From Sphingobium sp. AP50 (GTDB lineage: Bacteria; Pseudomonadota; Alphaproteobacteria; Sphingomonadales; Sphingomonadaceae), in contig NZ_FNYZ01000004.1 in the NCBI RefSeq assembly GCF_900109095.1, forward strand, positions 186,001 through 250,000: a stretch of 64,000 bases of DNA, read 5' to 3'. Below, one piece after another: positions 33,019 to 42,226 of the stretch. Positions within the stretch are counted from its first letter, which is position 1. Each line of letters opens with the position of its first letter. A program made the position numbers and the translations under genes. The notes below the pieces were generated by a model. It was not told where the DNA came from. It saw only the letters and a list, made by a program, of their open reading frames with translations, and ran no database searches.

Positions 33019-35985
33019 ATGAAATCTGCCATCAAGCTCCTGTCCCTCGCCCTTCTGACCGCAAGCGCGACGACCGCCTACGCCCAACCCGCCAATCTCC
33101 CCCCGCCCGGCGGCGAAACCCCGGTCGCTTTCGACGTGCATGAAGGCACGTCCATGGCCGTGTCGGTGTCGCCCGACGGCAAATGGCTGGCGATGGACTT
33201 GCAGGGCAGCCTGTGGATCGTGCCGGTCAAGGGCGGCAAGGCAAAGCGGATCACCGATTATTTCAACGATGCCCGCCAGCCGGTCTGGGCGCCGGACGGA
33301 TCGCACCTCGCCTATTTCTCCTATCGCGACGGCGGCTATGATCTCTGGACGATCAAGCCCGACGGCAGCGATATGCGCAAGCTGACCAACGGCGCCTATG
33401 ACGATCGCGAACCGACCTTCTCACCCGATGGCAAGACCATCGCCTTCTCCTCGGATCGGTCGGGCAGCAATTACGATATCTGGACCATCGACCTTGCCAG
33501 CGGCGCGCTGAAGCAGATCAGCAAGGGGCCGCTGGAAGACCGCATGCCGACCTGGTCGCCCGACGGCACGAAGATCGCCTATTCCAGTCAGGAAGGAATG
33601 GTGAAGGCCTCCCTGTTCGAAACGAGCCTGGCGGATGGCAAGGAAAGCCTGCTCAAGGCGATCGATGGCACGCGGCTGGATGCGCCCTCTTACGGCCCAT
33701 CCGGCCAACTCGCCTATGTCGCCTCCGATCCCAAAGGCTCCTACCTCCAGATCGATGGCAAGACGGTGAGCGGCAGCGAAGTCGTCGCGCCATTCCGCGT
33801 GTCGTGGAACAAGACCGGCTATTATTACGCCGCCGACGGAAAGCTGCATTATCGGGCAGGCGCAAAGGCGACCATCATCCCCTTCGCCGCTACGCTTGAA
33901 GCCGTCCGCCCCAGCTACACCCGCGCCAAGCGCGACTGGGATTCGACCGCGCCGCGCAAGGCGCTGGGCATCATGCATCCCAAAATCTCGCCCGATGGCA
34001 GCCAGATCGCCTTCGTCGCGCTCGGCGACCTCTATGTCGTATCGTCCAAGGGCGGCGTGCCGGAGAATCTGACCAAGGATGCCGCGCTCGACGCCGATCC
34101 CACCTGGTCGCCCGATGGAAAGAGCATCGCCTATTCCTCCGATCGCAATGGCGGCCTGCCCGAATTGTTCATCCGCGACCTTGCCACCGGCAAGGATCGC
34201 CAACTGGTCAATATGGACACCCAGCCGCTGGGCGCCGCCTGGTCGCCCGATGGCACGAAGATCGCCTTCCTCGACATTGACGGACAATGGGGCGTCGCGG
34301 GCGTCTGCATGGTCGACGTCGCGACCGGCAAGATCACCCGGCTCCAGACCTCGCTGGGCCAGCCGGGCAGCCCCAGCTGGTCGGCGGACGGCAAATATGT
34401 CGTCATCAGCCTGTCCCACAAATATTCGAGCAGTTTCCGCGAAGGCACCAATCAGGCCTGGGTAATCCCGACCGACGGCACCAGCCCCGCCTTCTGGCAG
34501 ATCCCCGAAGAAAATATGTCGCTCGACACCCGCAGCGGCAGCGGCCCGGTCTGGTCGCCCGACGGCACGAAGATGGCGGGCATCTATGAAGGCCTGCTGA
34601 AGGTCTGGCCGGTGGACAAGGATGGCAAGCCGCTGGGTCCGCCCCGCGCGCTGGCATCCGACACCGCCTTTTTCCCGACCTGGGCGGCTGACGGCAACAC
34701 GATCCTGTTCCAGTCCGATGACAGCATGAAGACCGTCAATCTGGAAACGGGCGTCGTCACGCCGGTTCCGCTGACGCTGAACTACACGCTCGCCAAGCCG
34801 ACGGGTCGTACCATCATCCATGTCGGCAAGCTGGTGGATTCGGTGAAGGACGAAACGCAGCTCGACAAGGATATCGTGATCGACGGCAATCGCATCACCG
34901 AAATCCGTGCCCATGATCCGGCCAAGCGCGATGCCTCCGCCAAATATATCGACGCGCCGAACCTGACCGCCATCCCCGGCCTGATCGAATATCATGCCCA
35001 TGTTCAGAAGGATTTCGGTTCCAATCTGGAAAAGGCCTGGCTGGCCTATGGCATCACCACGGTCCGCGATCCGGGCACCATGGTCTATGACGCGATCGAG
35101 GATCGCGAGGCGAGCGAAGCGGGCGTCCGCGTCAGTCCGCGCCTCTACACCGCCAGCCCGCTGCTGGAATGGCAGCGCGTCTATTATAAGATGGGCGTCG
35201 CCGTATCCGGCCCTGCGCATCTGGAGCGCGAACTGGCGCGGGCCAAGGCGCTCAAATATGACCTCATCAAAAGCTATGTGCGCATGACCGATTTCGGCCA
35301 GCGCCGCATCGTGGAGGCGGCGCATGAGATGGGCGTGCCGGTGTCGGGCCATGAAATCTTCCCCGCCGCCTATACCGGCGTGGACGGCACTGAACATGTC
35401 GGCGCGACCAGCCGGCGCGGCTATTCGCCCAAACAGGGGCCGCTGGGCATTGCCTATGACGATGTCGTGCAACTGTTCGGCCGCAGCGGTCGCACCCTGA
35501 CGCCGACGATGTTCGGCGCGCTGTCAGGCTATCTGGCCAAGCATCCCGATTATATGAATGACCCGCGCATCAAGCTGTTCCCGGTCTGGGCGCAGAAGTC
35601 GGTCACCGAACGCAGCCCGCTGGAAGGCCTGATCAAGCCGATGTTCGGCGGCATGCTGCTGAGCATGAAGAAGATGTATGATGCCGGTGCCCAGGTGGTC
35701 GCCGGTACCGACACGATGATCTCGACCAATCTCCATGCCGAAATCGCATCCTATGTCGATGCCGGCCTCACGCCGTTCCAGGCGCTGCAAACCGCTACCG
35801 TCAATCCGGCCAGGGCGCTCAATCTGGACGCCGGTACGCTGGAAGCAGGGAAACTGGCCGACATCGCCCTGATCGAAGGCGATCCGCGTGAAAATATCGC
35901 CAACACGTTCAAGGTCCGCAAGGTGGTGGCGAACGGCGTCAGCCATGATGTCGATGATCTGGTCGCCAGCGGCGCGCAGAAGTAA
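33019..35985 (+). CDS. Exported TolB-like beta-propeller/amidohydrolase fusion
   Basis: A 988-residue exported protein (signal MKSAIKLLSLALLTASATTAYAQ split at AYA-Q). Residues about 45-590 carry many WSPDG/SPDGK repeats of a TolB/PD40 beta-propeller; residues about 600-985 form an amidohydrolase with EYHAHVQ (metal HxH), a Lys in DLIKSYV, GHE, TEHVG and AGTDTM. This architecture is common in exported sphingomonad hydrolases thought to cleave amide or peptide bonds. The natural substrate is not known. The start is ATG 33019, where the signal peptide begins. A hairpin follows the stop. Confidence 0.82.
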   Translation: MKSAIKLLSLALLTASATTAYAQPANLPPPGGETPVAFDVHEGTSMAVSVSPDGKWLAMDLQGSLWIVPVKGGKAKRITDYFNDARQPVWAPDGSHLAYFSYRDGGYDLWTIKPDGSDMRKLTNGAYDDREPTFSPDGKTIAFSSDRSGSNYDIWTIDLASGALKQISKGPLEDRMPTWSPDGTKIAYSSQEGMVKASLFETSLADGKESLLKAIDGTRLDAPSYGPSGQLAYVASDPKGSYLQIDGKTVSGSEVVAPFRVSWNKTGYYYAADGKLHYRAGAKATIIPFAATLEAVRPSYTRAKRDWDSTAPRKALGIMHPKISPDGSQIAFVALGDLYVVSSKGGVPENLTKDAALDADPTWSPDGKSIAYSSDRNGGLPELFIRDLATGKDRQLVNMDTQPLGAAWSPDGTKIAFLDIDGQWGVAGVCMVDVATGKITRLQTSLGQPGSPSWSADGKYVVISLSHKYSSSFREGTNQAWVIPTDGTSPAFWQIPEENMSLDTRSGSGPVWSPDGTKMAGIYEGLLKVWPVDKDGKPLGPPRALASDTAFFPTWAADGNTILFQSDDSMKTVNLETGVVTPVPLTLNYTLAKPTGRTIIHVGKLVDSVKDETQLDKDIVIDGNRITEIRAHDPAKRDASAKYIDAPNLTAIPGLIEYHAHVQKDFGSNLEKAWLAYGITTVRDPGTMVYDAIEDREASEAGVRVSPRLYTASPLLEWQRVYYKMGVAVSGPAHLERELARAKALKYDLIKSYVRMTDFGQRRIVEAAHEMGVPVSGHEIFPAAYTGVDGTEHVGATSRRGYSPKQGPLGIAYDDVVQLFGRSGRTLTPTMFGALSGYLAKHPDYMNDPRIKLFPVWAQKSVTERSPLEGLIKPMFGGMLLSMKKMYDAGAQVVAGTDTMISTNLHAEIASYVDAGLTPFQALQTATVNPARALNLDAGTLEAGKLADIALIEGDPRENIANTFKVRKVVANGVSHDVDDLVASGAQK

Positions 35986-35996
35986 GTCATCGGTTA

Positions 35997-36018
35997 TGGG
36001 CTGCCCACCGGCAGCCCA
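35997..36018 (+). terminator. Hairpin between convergent genes
   Basis: A perfect 9-base inverted repeat, TGGGCTGCC/GGCAGCCCA with a CACC loop, sits between the amidohydrolase stop and the convergent gntR stop. There is no T tract on either strand, so it may act as a transcript-end stabiliser rather than an intrinsic terminator. Confidence 0.5.
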
Positions 36019-36025
36019 CGACATC

Positions 36026-36796
36026 CTATGTCGCCGCGCGCGAACCCCGCCGCTTGGCCCAGGATGATTCGATATGTTCGCGCATCGCGCGCGCGGCCCC
36101 TTCCGGGTCACCCGCCACGATCGCGTCATGGATACGCCGGTGCGCGGCATGGGTGTCGCGCACATGCGCCACGCTCAGCTTGCCGGCATAGCCATGGGTG
36201 TTGAGCGCCTTGCCCTGAATGCCGTCGATGATCGCCTTGCTCAGCCGGTCGCCCGACATGCGCATGATGATATCATGGAAATTGACATCCTCATGCACAT
36301 AGGCAGCCGGCATCTCGACCAGCGCTTCCAGCTTGTCGATCTGCGCGGATAGCTCCGCCACGCTATCGGGCGTCGCCTTCTTCGCCGCCTTGGCCGCCAT
36401 CGACGCTTCCAGCGAGGATCGGATTTCCGACAGATTATCCAGATAGGACAGGCCATCCTCGCGCCGGAACAGGGCCGCCAGGATCATCGGGTCCAGCAGG
36501 TTCCAGTCACGCGAATCCCGCACGATCGTCCCACGCCCCTGCTGCGATACCACCAGCCCCTTTTCGGTCAGCGCCGTCGTCGCCTCGCGCACCACCGTCC
36601 GGCTGACGCCATACATGTCGCACAGCATATTTTCCGGCGGCAGCGCAGTCCCCGCCGGATACATTTCGGTGACGATCGCATTGACCAGGTCCTCGACCAC
36701 CGCTTCCGCCAGTCGCGGACGCCGCCTGACCCTTTGCGTCGCTGCCGGGCCCCCGCCGGCCACTCTATCCTGCATGTTTTTTACGCCTTTTCTCAT
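36026..36796 (-). CDS. GntR-family (FadR subfamily) regulator
   Basis: A 256-residue regulator: winged HTH at about 30-95 (MYPAGTALPPENMLCDMYGVSRTVVREA) and an all-helical FCD ligand domain with the metal-site pattern ending in HRRIHDAI and MREHI. FadR-subfamily proteins respond to small organic acids. It is divergent from the enolase-superfamily gene, across a region with a perfect inverted repeat. ATG 36796 is my choice; a TTG at 36844 and an ATG at 36775 are possible starts. It probably controls the locus running to 43621. Confidence 0.85.
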   Translation of the reverse strand: MRKGVKNMQDRVAGGGPAATQRVRRRPRLAEAVVEDLVNAIVTEMYPAGTALPPENMLCDMYGVSRTVVREATTALTEKGLVVSQQGRGTIVRDSRDWNLLDPMILAALFRREDGLSYLDNLSEIRSSLEASMAAKAAKKATPDSVAELSAQIDKLEALVEMPAAYVHEDVNFHDIIMRMSGDRLSKAIIDGIQGKALNTHGYAGKLSVAHVRDTHAAHRRIHDAIVAGDPEGAARAMREHIESSWAKRRGSRAAT

Positions 36797-36837
36797 GCTC
36801 ACGCCCTGCACGACGCTTTTTTCGACGGTGGACCCGA

Positions 36838-36864
36838 TTGACAAGTGTCGTCAAGACTTGTCAA
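36838..36864 (+). promoter_or_regulatory. Putative GntR operator (perfect inverted repeat)
   Basis: TTGACAAGT and ACTTGTCAA form perfect 9-base arms with a 9-base spacer; an inner CAAG-A-CTTG lies at 36853-36861. Placed between the divergent gntR and enolase-superfamily genes, it overlaps likely promoter elements, as expected for an autoregulated GntR operator. Confidence 0.6.
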
Positions 36865-36874
36865 ACAACATAGA

Positions 36875-36889
36875 TAATACATAATATGA
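36875..36889 (+). promoter_or_regulatory. 15-base element shared with the receptor promoter
   Basis: TAATACATAATATGA here is matched exactly in reverse complement at 39351-39365 before the TonB-dependent receptor of the same locus. It is AT-rich in a GC-rich genome and promoter-proximal in both places, suggesting a common regulator site. Confidence 0.55.
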
Positions 36890-36926
36890 CTCGTGGCCGG
36901 CTGGACCGGAGGGTAGAGGACATACA

Positions 36927-38078
36927 ATGAAGATCACAGGCTATCGCAGCCTTACCGCCTATCATGACTGGCAGCGCCCCGTGGGCGACGTGAATGGCGT
37001 CGTCCAGTCGGGCATTACCGAAGTGCCCCTGCTGTTGCTGGAAACCGATGGCGGCCTGACCGGCGTGGGCCTTGGCCAGCATGGCGAGATCGACCGGCTG
37101 TTTCCTGCGGTCGAAGGGGCGGACCCCCGTGCCGTATCGACCCTCTATGACGCAATGCTCGCTCATGTGTTCAAGAGCGGCCATGCCGGCGCGACCTTCG
37201 GCACGATCGCTGCGATCGACATGGCGCTGTGGGATCTCAAGGCCAAGATGGCCGACGAACCCCTGTGGCGCACATTGGGCGCGGGCGACCGCTTCGTGCC
37301 CGGCTATGCCTCGGGCCTTTGCTATGGTCTGGATGATGATGCCTTCGCCGCCCATTATGGCGACTGGGCCGATCGCGGCTTCACCGCCGCCAAGATCAAG
37401 GGCGGCCGCGATCTCGATCGCGACATCGCCCGGCTGGAGACGGTACGCGACATCCTGTCGCGCAACAGCAGTCGCCCCGCGCTGATGCTGGACGTCAACG
37501 AAGCCTGGAATTGCAAACAGGCGATCCGCCATCTCGCCGAAATCGAAAAGCGGGTCGACCTGACCTGGATCGAGGAGCCGGTGCGCCGCTGGGACGCGGC
37601 GGGCCACGCCGCCATTTCCCGCGCCGCCAAGGCCGCCGTCGCCACCGGCGAAAATCTCACCGGGCTGGAACAATATATGCCCCTGCTGGATGCTGGCGCC
37701 GTGGACATCGTCCAGACCGGCAGCGTCTGGGGCATCACCCATTTCCACCGCGTCGCCATGGCCGCCCATGCGCGCGGCCTGCCCGTCTCGCCGGTGGCCT
37801 ATAATGCCAATCCGGTGGCCCATGCCGCTGCGGCCGTGCCCAACATGATCGGCATAGAAGTGCAGGACTTCCGCTTCCCCACCGGTCTCGACGTCGATCA
37901 GCAGATTGCCGATGGCGGCATCGTGCTTGGCGACCGTCCGGGCCTCGGCATATTGGTCGATGAAGCCGCCATTGCGCAGAGCGTGGCCGGCAATGGCTGG
38001 AATATACGCGGCGGCCCGCACCGCCGCCCCCGCGATGCGGGCCTGCGTCTGGTGCCACAGGGCCGGGCGAACCACTGA
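36927..38078 (+). CDS. Enolase-superfamily (mandelate racemase/muconate lactonizing) enzyme
   Basis: A 383-residue enolase-superfamily protein with capping domain then barrel. Catalytic features: KIKGG (KxK-type base at about 155-157), metal ligands Asp in LDVNEAW, Glu in WIEEPV and Glu in ATGENL, and a final GSVWGIT/PVAYNANP stretch. KxK plus these ligands suggests the mandelate-racemase group, often sugar-acid dehydratases, but the acid substrate cannot be told. The start has GGAGGGTAGAGG just upstream. The MFS transporter follows with TGATG overlap. Confidence 0.82.
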   Translation: MKITGYRSLTAYHDWQRPVGDVNGVVQSGITEVPLLLLETDGGLTGVGLGQHGEIDRLFPAVEGADPRAVSTLYDAMLAHVFKSGHAGATFGTIAAIDMALWDLKAKMADEPLWRTLGAGDRFVPGYASGLCYGLDDDAFAAHYGDWADRGFTAAKIKGGRDLDRDIARLETVRDILSRNSSRPALMLDVNEAWNCKQAIRHLAEIEKRVDLTWIEEPVRRWDAAGHAAISRAAKAAVATGENLTGLEQYMPLLDAGAVDIVQTGSVWGITHFHRVAMAAHARGLPVSPVAYNANPVAHAAAAVPNMIGIEVQDFRFPTGLDVDQQIADGGIVLGDRPGLGILVDEAAIAQSVAGNGWNIRGGPHRRPRDAGLRLVPQGRANH

Positions 38079-39349
38079 TGCACGGCGTCGCCACAACCAC
38101 CGACACCGCCTCGCCCCAATGGGTGACAGGCCCGGCGCGCGTCCGGCTGCAACTGTCGCTGATGGTCAATTTCTTCTTGCTGATGGCGCTGTACAGCGGC
38201 GTGCTGGGCGTGTTGCTGCCCAACCAGATCGCCGAACTCTCGCCGGGCGCAAAAGAAAATAATCTCGCCCTGCTCTTCGCCATCACCTCGATCTTCTCGA
38301 CGCTGGCGACGCCGATCGCGGGCGCCCTGTCGGACCGCACTCGCAGCCGCTGGGGTCGCCGTGCGCCATGGATCGCCATCGCTTCGCTCATCGGATCGCT
38401 CTGCCTGTTCGGGGTATCGTGGATGACCAGCTTCTGGTCGCTGATGATCCTGTGGGTGATGGCGGCGATCGCCTATAACGCCATGCAACCGGCGATGACC
38501 ACGCTGATCGCCGATCGCTTCGCTCCGGAAACGCGCGGCAGCATATCGGGCATCGTTGGCGCGGGCATGACCGCTGGTCTGACGGCGGGCACGGTGGTCG
38601 CGGGCTATCTGGCTGGAGAGCGCGTGCTGGCCTATGGCCTGTTCGCCGGCGCCATCGCCGCCTCCTGCATCGCCTTCGTCGCGCTCAACCGCGAACCGCC
38701 CAGCGACGCCACGCCACGCCGTCCCATCCACTGGGGCAGCTTCTTCAAGAGCTTCTGGATCAGCCCGCGCGCCCATCCCGATTTCGCCTGGGCCTTCGCC
38801 AGCCGCTTCACCATCTATATGGGCTATCAGGCGGTCGCCGCCTATCTGCTCTATATCCTGCGCGACTATATCGGCCTGTCCGACGGCGCGTCCAACATCG
38901 CCATCGCCAATATGGCGCTGCTCACCCTGGTCTGCCTCGTCGCCTCCTCGCTGATCTCCGGCTGGCTGTCCGACCGCTGGCAACGGCGCAAGCCCTTCGT
39001 CATACTGGGCAGCCTGATCATGGGCATCGCCATGACAGCGCCCCTATTGGCGCCATCCATGGCGGGCATGTGGGTCTATGCCGGGGTGATCGGCATCGGA
39101 TATGGCATGTTCATGTCGATCGACATGGCGTTGATGACGCAGGTGCTGCCCCAAAGCGCGCTGGGGGACGAAGGCAAGGATCTGGGCGTGCTGACCACGG
39201 CGGTCAATATTCCCCAGATCATCAGCCCGGTCATGGCCGCCATTCTGCTCGGCCTGTTCGACAATGACTATCGCGCCATCTTCATCGCGGCGCTGCTGTT
39301 CGTCTTCGGATCGGCGCTGTGCGTGCTCCCGATCCGCGCCGTTCGCTAA
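38078..39349 (+). CDS. MFS transporter, GPH/sugar-type
   Basis: A 423-residue protein with 12 predicted membrane segments. The loop 2-3 motif DRTRSRWGRRAPWI and its weak repeat DRWQRRKP are typical of the glycoside-pentoside-hexuronide-like MFS_2 group. It is translationally coupled to the enolase-superfamily gene, so the pair likely imports and converts the same compound, possibly a glycoside or uronate-type acid (inference). Confidence 0.82.
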   Translation: MHGVATTTDTASPQWVTGPARVRLQLSLMVNFFLLMALYSGVLGVLLPNQIAELSPGAKENNLALLFAITSIFSTLATPIAGALSDRTRSRWGRRAPWIAIASLIGSLCLFGVSWMTSFWSLMILWVMAAIAYNAMQPAMTTLIADRFAPETRGSISGIVGAGMTAGLTAGTVVAGYLAGERVLAYGLFAGAIAASCIAFVALNREPPSDATPRRPIHWGSFFKSFWISPRAHPDFAWAFASRFTIYMGYQAVAAYLLYILRDYIGLSDGASNIAIANMALLTLVCLVASSLISGWLSDRWQRRKPFVILGSLIMGIAMTAPLLAPSMAGMWVYAGVIGIGYGMFMSIDMALMTQVLPQSALGDEGKDLGVLTTAVNIPQIISPVMAAILLGLFDNDYRAIFIAALLFVFGSALCVLPIRAVR

Positions 39350-39350
39350 T

Positions 39351-39365
39351 TCATATTATGTATTA
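39351..39365 (-). promoter_or_regulatory. 15-base element, inverted copy, before the receptor gene
   Basis: Exact reverse complement of the 36875-36889 element (TCATATTATGTATTA on the plus strand). It begins immediately after the MFS stop and lies seven bases before a TTGACA -35-like box. Confidence 0.55.
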
Positions 39366-39371
39366 CGTCAT

Positions 39372-39399
39372 TTGACATATGCGCAACATTGCGCCATAA
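39372..39399 (+). promoter_or_regulatory. Promoter with internal palindrome before the TonB-dependent receptor
   Basis: TTGACA at 39372-39377 and CATAAA at 39394-39399 are spaced by 16 bases. Between them lies a perfect 14-base palindrome, GCGCAACATTGCGC (39381-39394), a position typical of repressor operators. The receptor start is 30 bases downstream. Confidence 0.55.
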
Positions 39400-39429
39400 A
39401 CACCGACAATAAAGAGAGGGAGAGTGGTT

Positions 39430-42171
39430 ATGAGGAAGGTGGGTAAGGTCCGTCTTGCGAGCATGATGGCGGCGTCCGGTCTGGCGCTGACGATCGGCGG
39501 CGCGGCCCTGGCGCAGGATGCATCCGCGGCGCAAAATGCGGAATCGACAACGGAAGACATCATCGTCACCGGCATCCGCGCCAGCCAGAAAGCCTCGATC
39601 GATATCAAGCGGGAATCGGTCGGCGTGGTCGACTCGATCGTGGCCGAGGATCTGGGCAAGCTGCCTGACCAGAATGTCGCCGAATCCCTTCAACGTGTCG
39701 CCGGCGTCACCATCGAACGGAACCGGGGTGAAGGCCGCTACATCACCGTCCGTGGCTTTGGCCCCAAATTCAACGCCGTTACCGTCAACGGCCGCACGCT
39801 AGCCACCGACAATAATGGTCGCGAATTTTCCTTCGACGTGCTGCCGTCCGAAATCATCGCCGGTGCCGACGTGTTCAAATCGCCCCAGGCCAATCTGAAC
39901 GGCGCATCAATCGGCGCGACGGTGGACGTCCACACGCTGCGCCCGATCGACCAGAAGGAGCAATTCGCCTTCAGCGCGTCCGCCGGACAGATGTGGGCCG
40001 AGATCGCCGACAAGTTCAATCCTGAAATCTCGGGCGTCGCCTCCTGGCGCAATGCCGACCGTACCATCGGCCTGTCGCTATCGGGCGTCTATACCAAGCG
40101 CGACACCCGCAATGATGAGTTCACCATCGGCGCCGGCCATGTTCATCGCTCCAGCACCGACTCCTATTATCGCGCCAATGGTGTGGATGGCGGCCGCATC
40201 GGGCCAAATGTCGCGCCGTTCAGCAACATCTCCATGCCCTCCAACCTGTCGCCCTTCTTCTTCGAACGCGGTCTGGAACGCTATGGCTTCTCCGGCTCCT
40301 TCCAGGCCCGGCCGACCGATACGCTGACCGTCACGCTGGACGGCCTCTATTCTAAGGCCAAGTTTACCGAACAGCAAACCGGCCTTGCCTATGACTTTTC
40401 CGGTGGCACGTTGGTCGAGCAGGTCGTTGAAGATGGCGAAGCGGTCTATCAGCGCTATCAGGGCGGCTTCGTCGACCAGATCCTGCAATATGACCAGCGC
40501 AATGTCATGACCAACCAGTTCGGTGCGAATGTCGAATGGAAGCCGTCCGACAATTTCAAGCTGAAGCTGGACGCTTCCCGATCCAAGGCGGAACGGCGCG
40601 GTAAGGAGAATAATCTCTTCACCACCATCCGCCGTAAAAATGTTGACCTGTGGTTCGACCGGCGCGGCGACAGCCCGATCTATGATTATGGCTTCACCAG
40701 CCCCAATTACCCCAATGCCGCGACCAACCCGCAGGGCATCACCGCCCATTACTATATCTGGGGCGGCGGCACAGACGTCGATGACAAGATTGGCGAATAT
40801 CGCGCCGATACCGAATGGAAGGCGACGTCCAACCTCACCCTCTTCACCGGCGGCATGATCGCCAACCGCAAGAAGACGTTGACGGCCGACGAAATGCCCT
40901 TTGGCGAACAATGCGCCTATTGCGGTTCCGACCGTCTGCTGCCGACCTCGCTCTTCAGCCCGACCAACCGCAATTTCTTCCAGGGCGGCGGCCCGGACAA
41001 TATCATCCGCGACTGGGTGATCTACAACCCGCAGCAACTGGTCCAGTTGATCGATCAATATGCGACCGAAGATGGCAAGGCGTTCAATCCGGCCGTCTTC
41101 TCGCCTTCCGCCTCTTCGGTGATCGATGAGAAGGTGAAGATCGCCTATGTCATGGCCAATTTCGAAACCATGCTGGGGTCGATGCCGCTGACGATCAACG
41201 CCGGTTTGCGCTACGAGAATACCGATTACACCTCGTCAGGCGCATCCCGCACGGTCTTGAGCGCCAAGCCGCGCGTCGACGCCAATGGCAATCCCACGGG
41301 GCAAAACGATATCGTCGTGTCGGGCATCGTCCCCGTCAGCTTCCGCGGCAAATATGACGACTGGCTGCCCTCGCTCAACATCAAGCTGGAGGCGACCGAC
41401 AATCTGATCCTGCGCCTGTCCGCGTCGAAGGTGATGACCCGCCCGACCCTGACCGACCTGTCGCCGCGCCAGTCGATCCAGACCAACCCCGGCAATGAGA
41501 CGATCAGTCGCGGCAATCCCGACCTGCAACCCTTCCGGGCCAAGCAGATCGAAACAGGCGTGGAATGGTATTTCGCCGACTCCTCGCTCCTGTCCTTCGC
41601 CGCCTTCTACAAGAAGATCGACTCCTTCGTGACATTGATCACCACGCCGCAGACGGTGGATCAGGTGACGTTCCAGGTGACGGTGCCCGGCAATGGCAAG
41701 GGCGCGACGGTCAAGGGCTTCGAAGTCGGCTATCGTCAGGCCTTCTCCGGCCTGCCCGCCCCGTTCGACGGTCTTGGCGTGCAGACCAGCTTCAACTTCA
41801 CCGACTCCAACGCCAAATATGAAAATGCGGTGGCCAATGTCTCCTTCGGCCTCGAAGGATTGTCGAAGTACAGCTACAGCCTCGTCGGCTTCTATGAGAA
41901 ATATGGCATCCAGGCGCGCGTCGCCTACACCTGGCGCGACAATTTCCTTCAGGTCGCATCGGGCCGCAACGGTGAACCGGAATATTTCGACGCCTATGGC
42001 CAACTCGACGCCGGCCTGTCTTATGAGGTGACGCCGAACTTCACCATCTTCGCCGATGCGATCAACCTCAATAATGCGAAGGAGTTCATCTACTCGGTCA
42101 GCCCGGACCGGACGAAGGAATATCGCCAGACCGGCCGGCGCCTCTCCGGCGGCGTGCGCGTCCGCTTCTGA
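39430..42171 (+). CDS. TonB-dependent receptor (Xanthomonas-Caulobacter type)
   Basis: A 913-residue outer-membrane receptor: signal peptide ending in GGAALAQ, TonB box EDIIVTGIR, plug with LGKLPDQNVAESLQRVAGVTIERNRGEGRYITVRGFGP (read in two parts) and a C-terminal SGGVRVRF barrel end. The plug pattern is that of the receptor family common in xanthomonads, caulobacters and sphingomonads and linked to carbohydrate uptake. ATG 39430 is chosen over GTG 39424 because AGAGGGAGAG then lies at proper distance. It probably imports the substrate of the enzyme and MFS genes upstream. Confidence 0.87.
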   Translation: MRKVGKVRLASMMAASGLALTIGGAALAQDASAAQNAESTTEDIIVTGIRASQKASIDIKRESVGVVDSIVAEDLGKLPDQNVAESLQRVAGVTIERNRGEGRYITVRGFGPKFNAVTVNGRTLATDNNGREFSFDVLPSEIIAGADVFKSPQANLNGASIGATVDVHTLRPIDQKEQFAFSASAGQMWAEIADKFNPEISGVASWRNADRTIGLSLSGVYTKRDTRNDEFTIGAGHVHRSSTDSYYRANGVDGGRIGPNVAPFSNISMPSNLSPFFFERGLERYGFSGSFQARPTDTLTVTLDGLYSKAKFTEQQTGLAYDFSGGTLVEQVVEDGEAVYQRYQGGFVDQILQYDQRNVMTNQFGANVEWKPSDNFKLKLDASRSKAERRGKENNLFTTIRRKNVDLWFDRRGDSPIYDYGFTSPNYPNAATNPQGITAHYYIWGGGTDVDDKIGEYRADTEWKATSNLTLFTGGMIANRKKTLTADEMPFGEQCAYCGSDRLLPTSLFSPTNRNFFQGGGPDNIIRDWVIYNPQQLVQLIDQYATEDGKAFNPAVFSPSASSVIDEKVKIAYVMANFETMLGSMPLTINAGLRYENTDYTSSGASRTVLSAKPRVDANGNPTGQNDIVVSGIVPVSFRGKYDDWLPSLNIKLEATDNLILRLSASKVMTRPTLTDLSPRQSIQTNPGNETISRGNPDLQPFRAKQIETGVEWYFADSSLLSFAAFYKKIDSFVTLITTPQTVDQVTFQVTVPGNGKGATVKGFEVGYRQAFSGLPAPFDGLGVQTSFNFTDSNAKYENAVANVSFGLEGLSKYSYSLVGFYEKYGIQARVAYTWRDNFLQVASGRNGEPEYFDAYGQLDAGLSYEVTPNFTIFADAINLNNAKEFIYSVSPDRTKEYRQTGRRLSGGVRVRF

Positions 42172-42179
42172 TCCTATGC

Positions 42180-42205
42180 GGGGCGGCGTCGATCGACGCC
42201 GCCCC
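42180..42205 (+). terminator. 26-base perfect palindrome between receptor and DUF1593 genes
   Basis: GGGGCGGCGTCGA and its exact complement TCGACGCCGCCCC abut without spacer, nine bases after the receptor stop and 22 before the next start. With no T tract it may shield or attenuate the transcript rather than end it. Confidence 0.5.
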
Positions 42206-42226
42206 TATTCGCAAGGACGATTCCCG

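Noticed and set aside
33019..35985. TolB of the Tol-Pal system
   Set aside because: Propeller repeats are present, but a full amidohydrolase domain follows and no tolQRA or pal gene is nearby.
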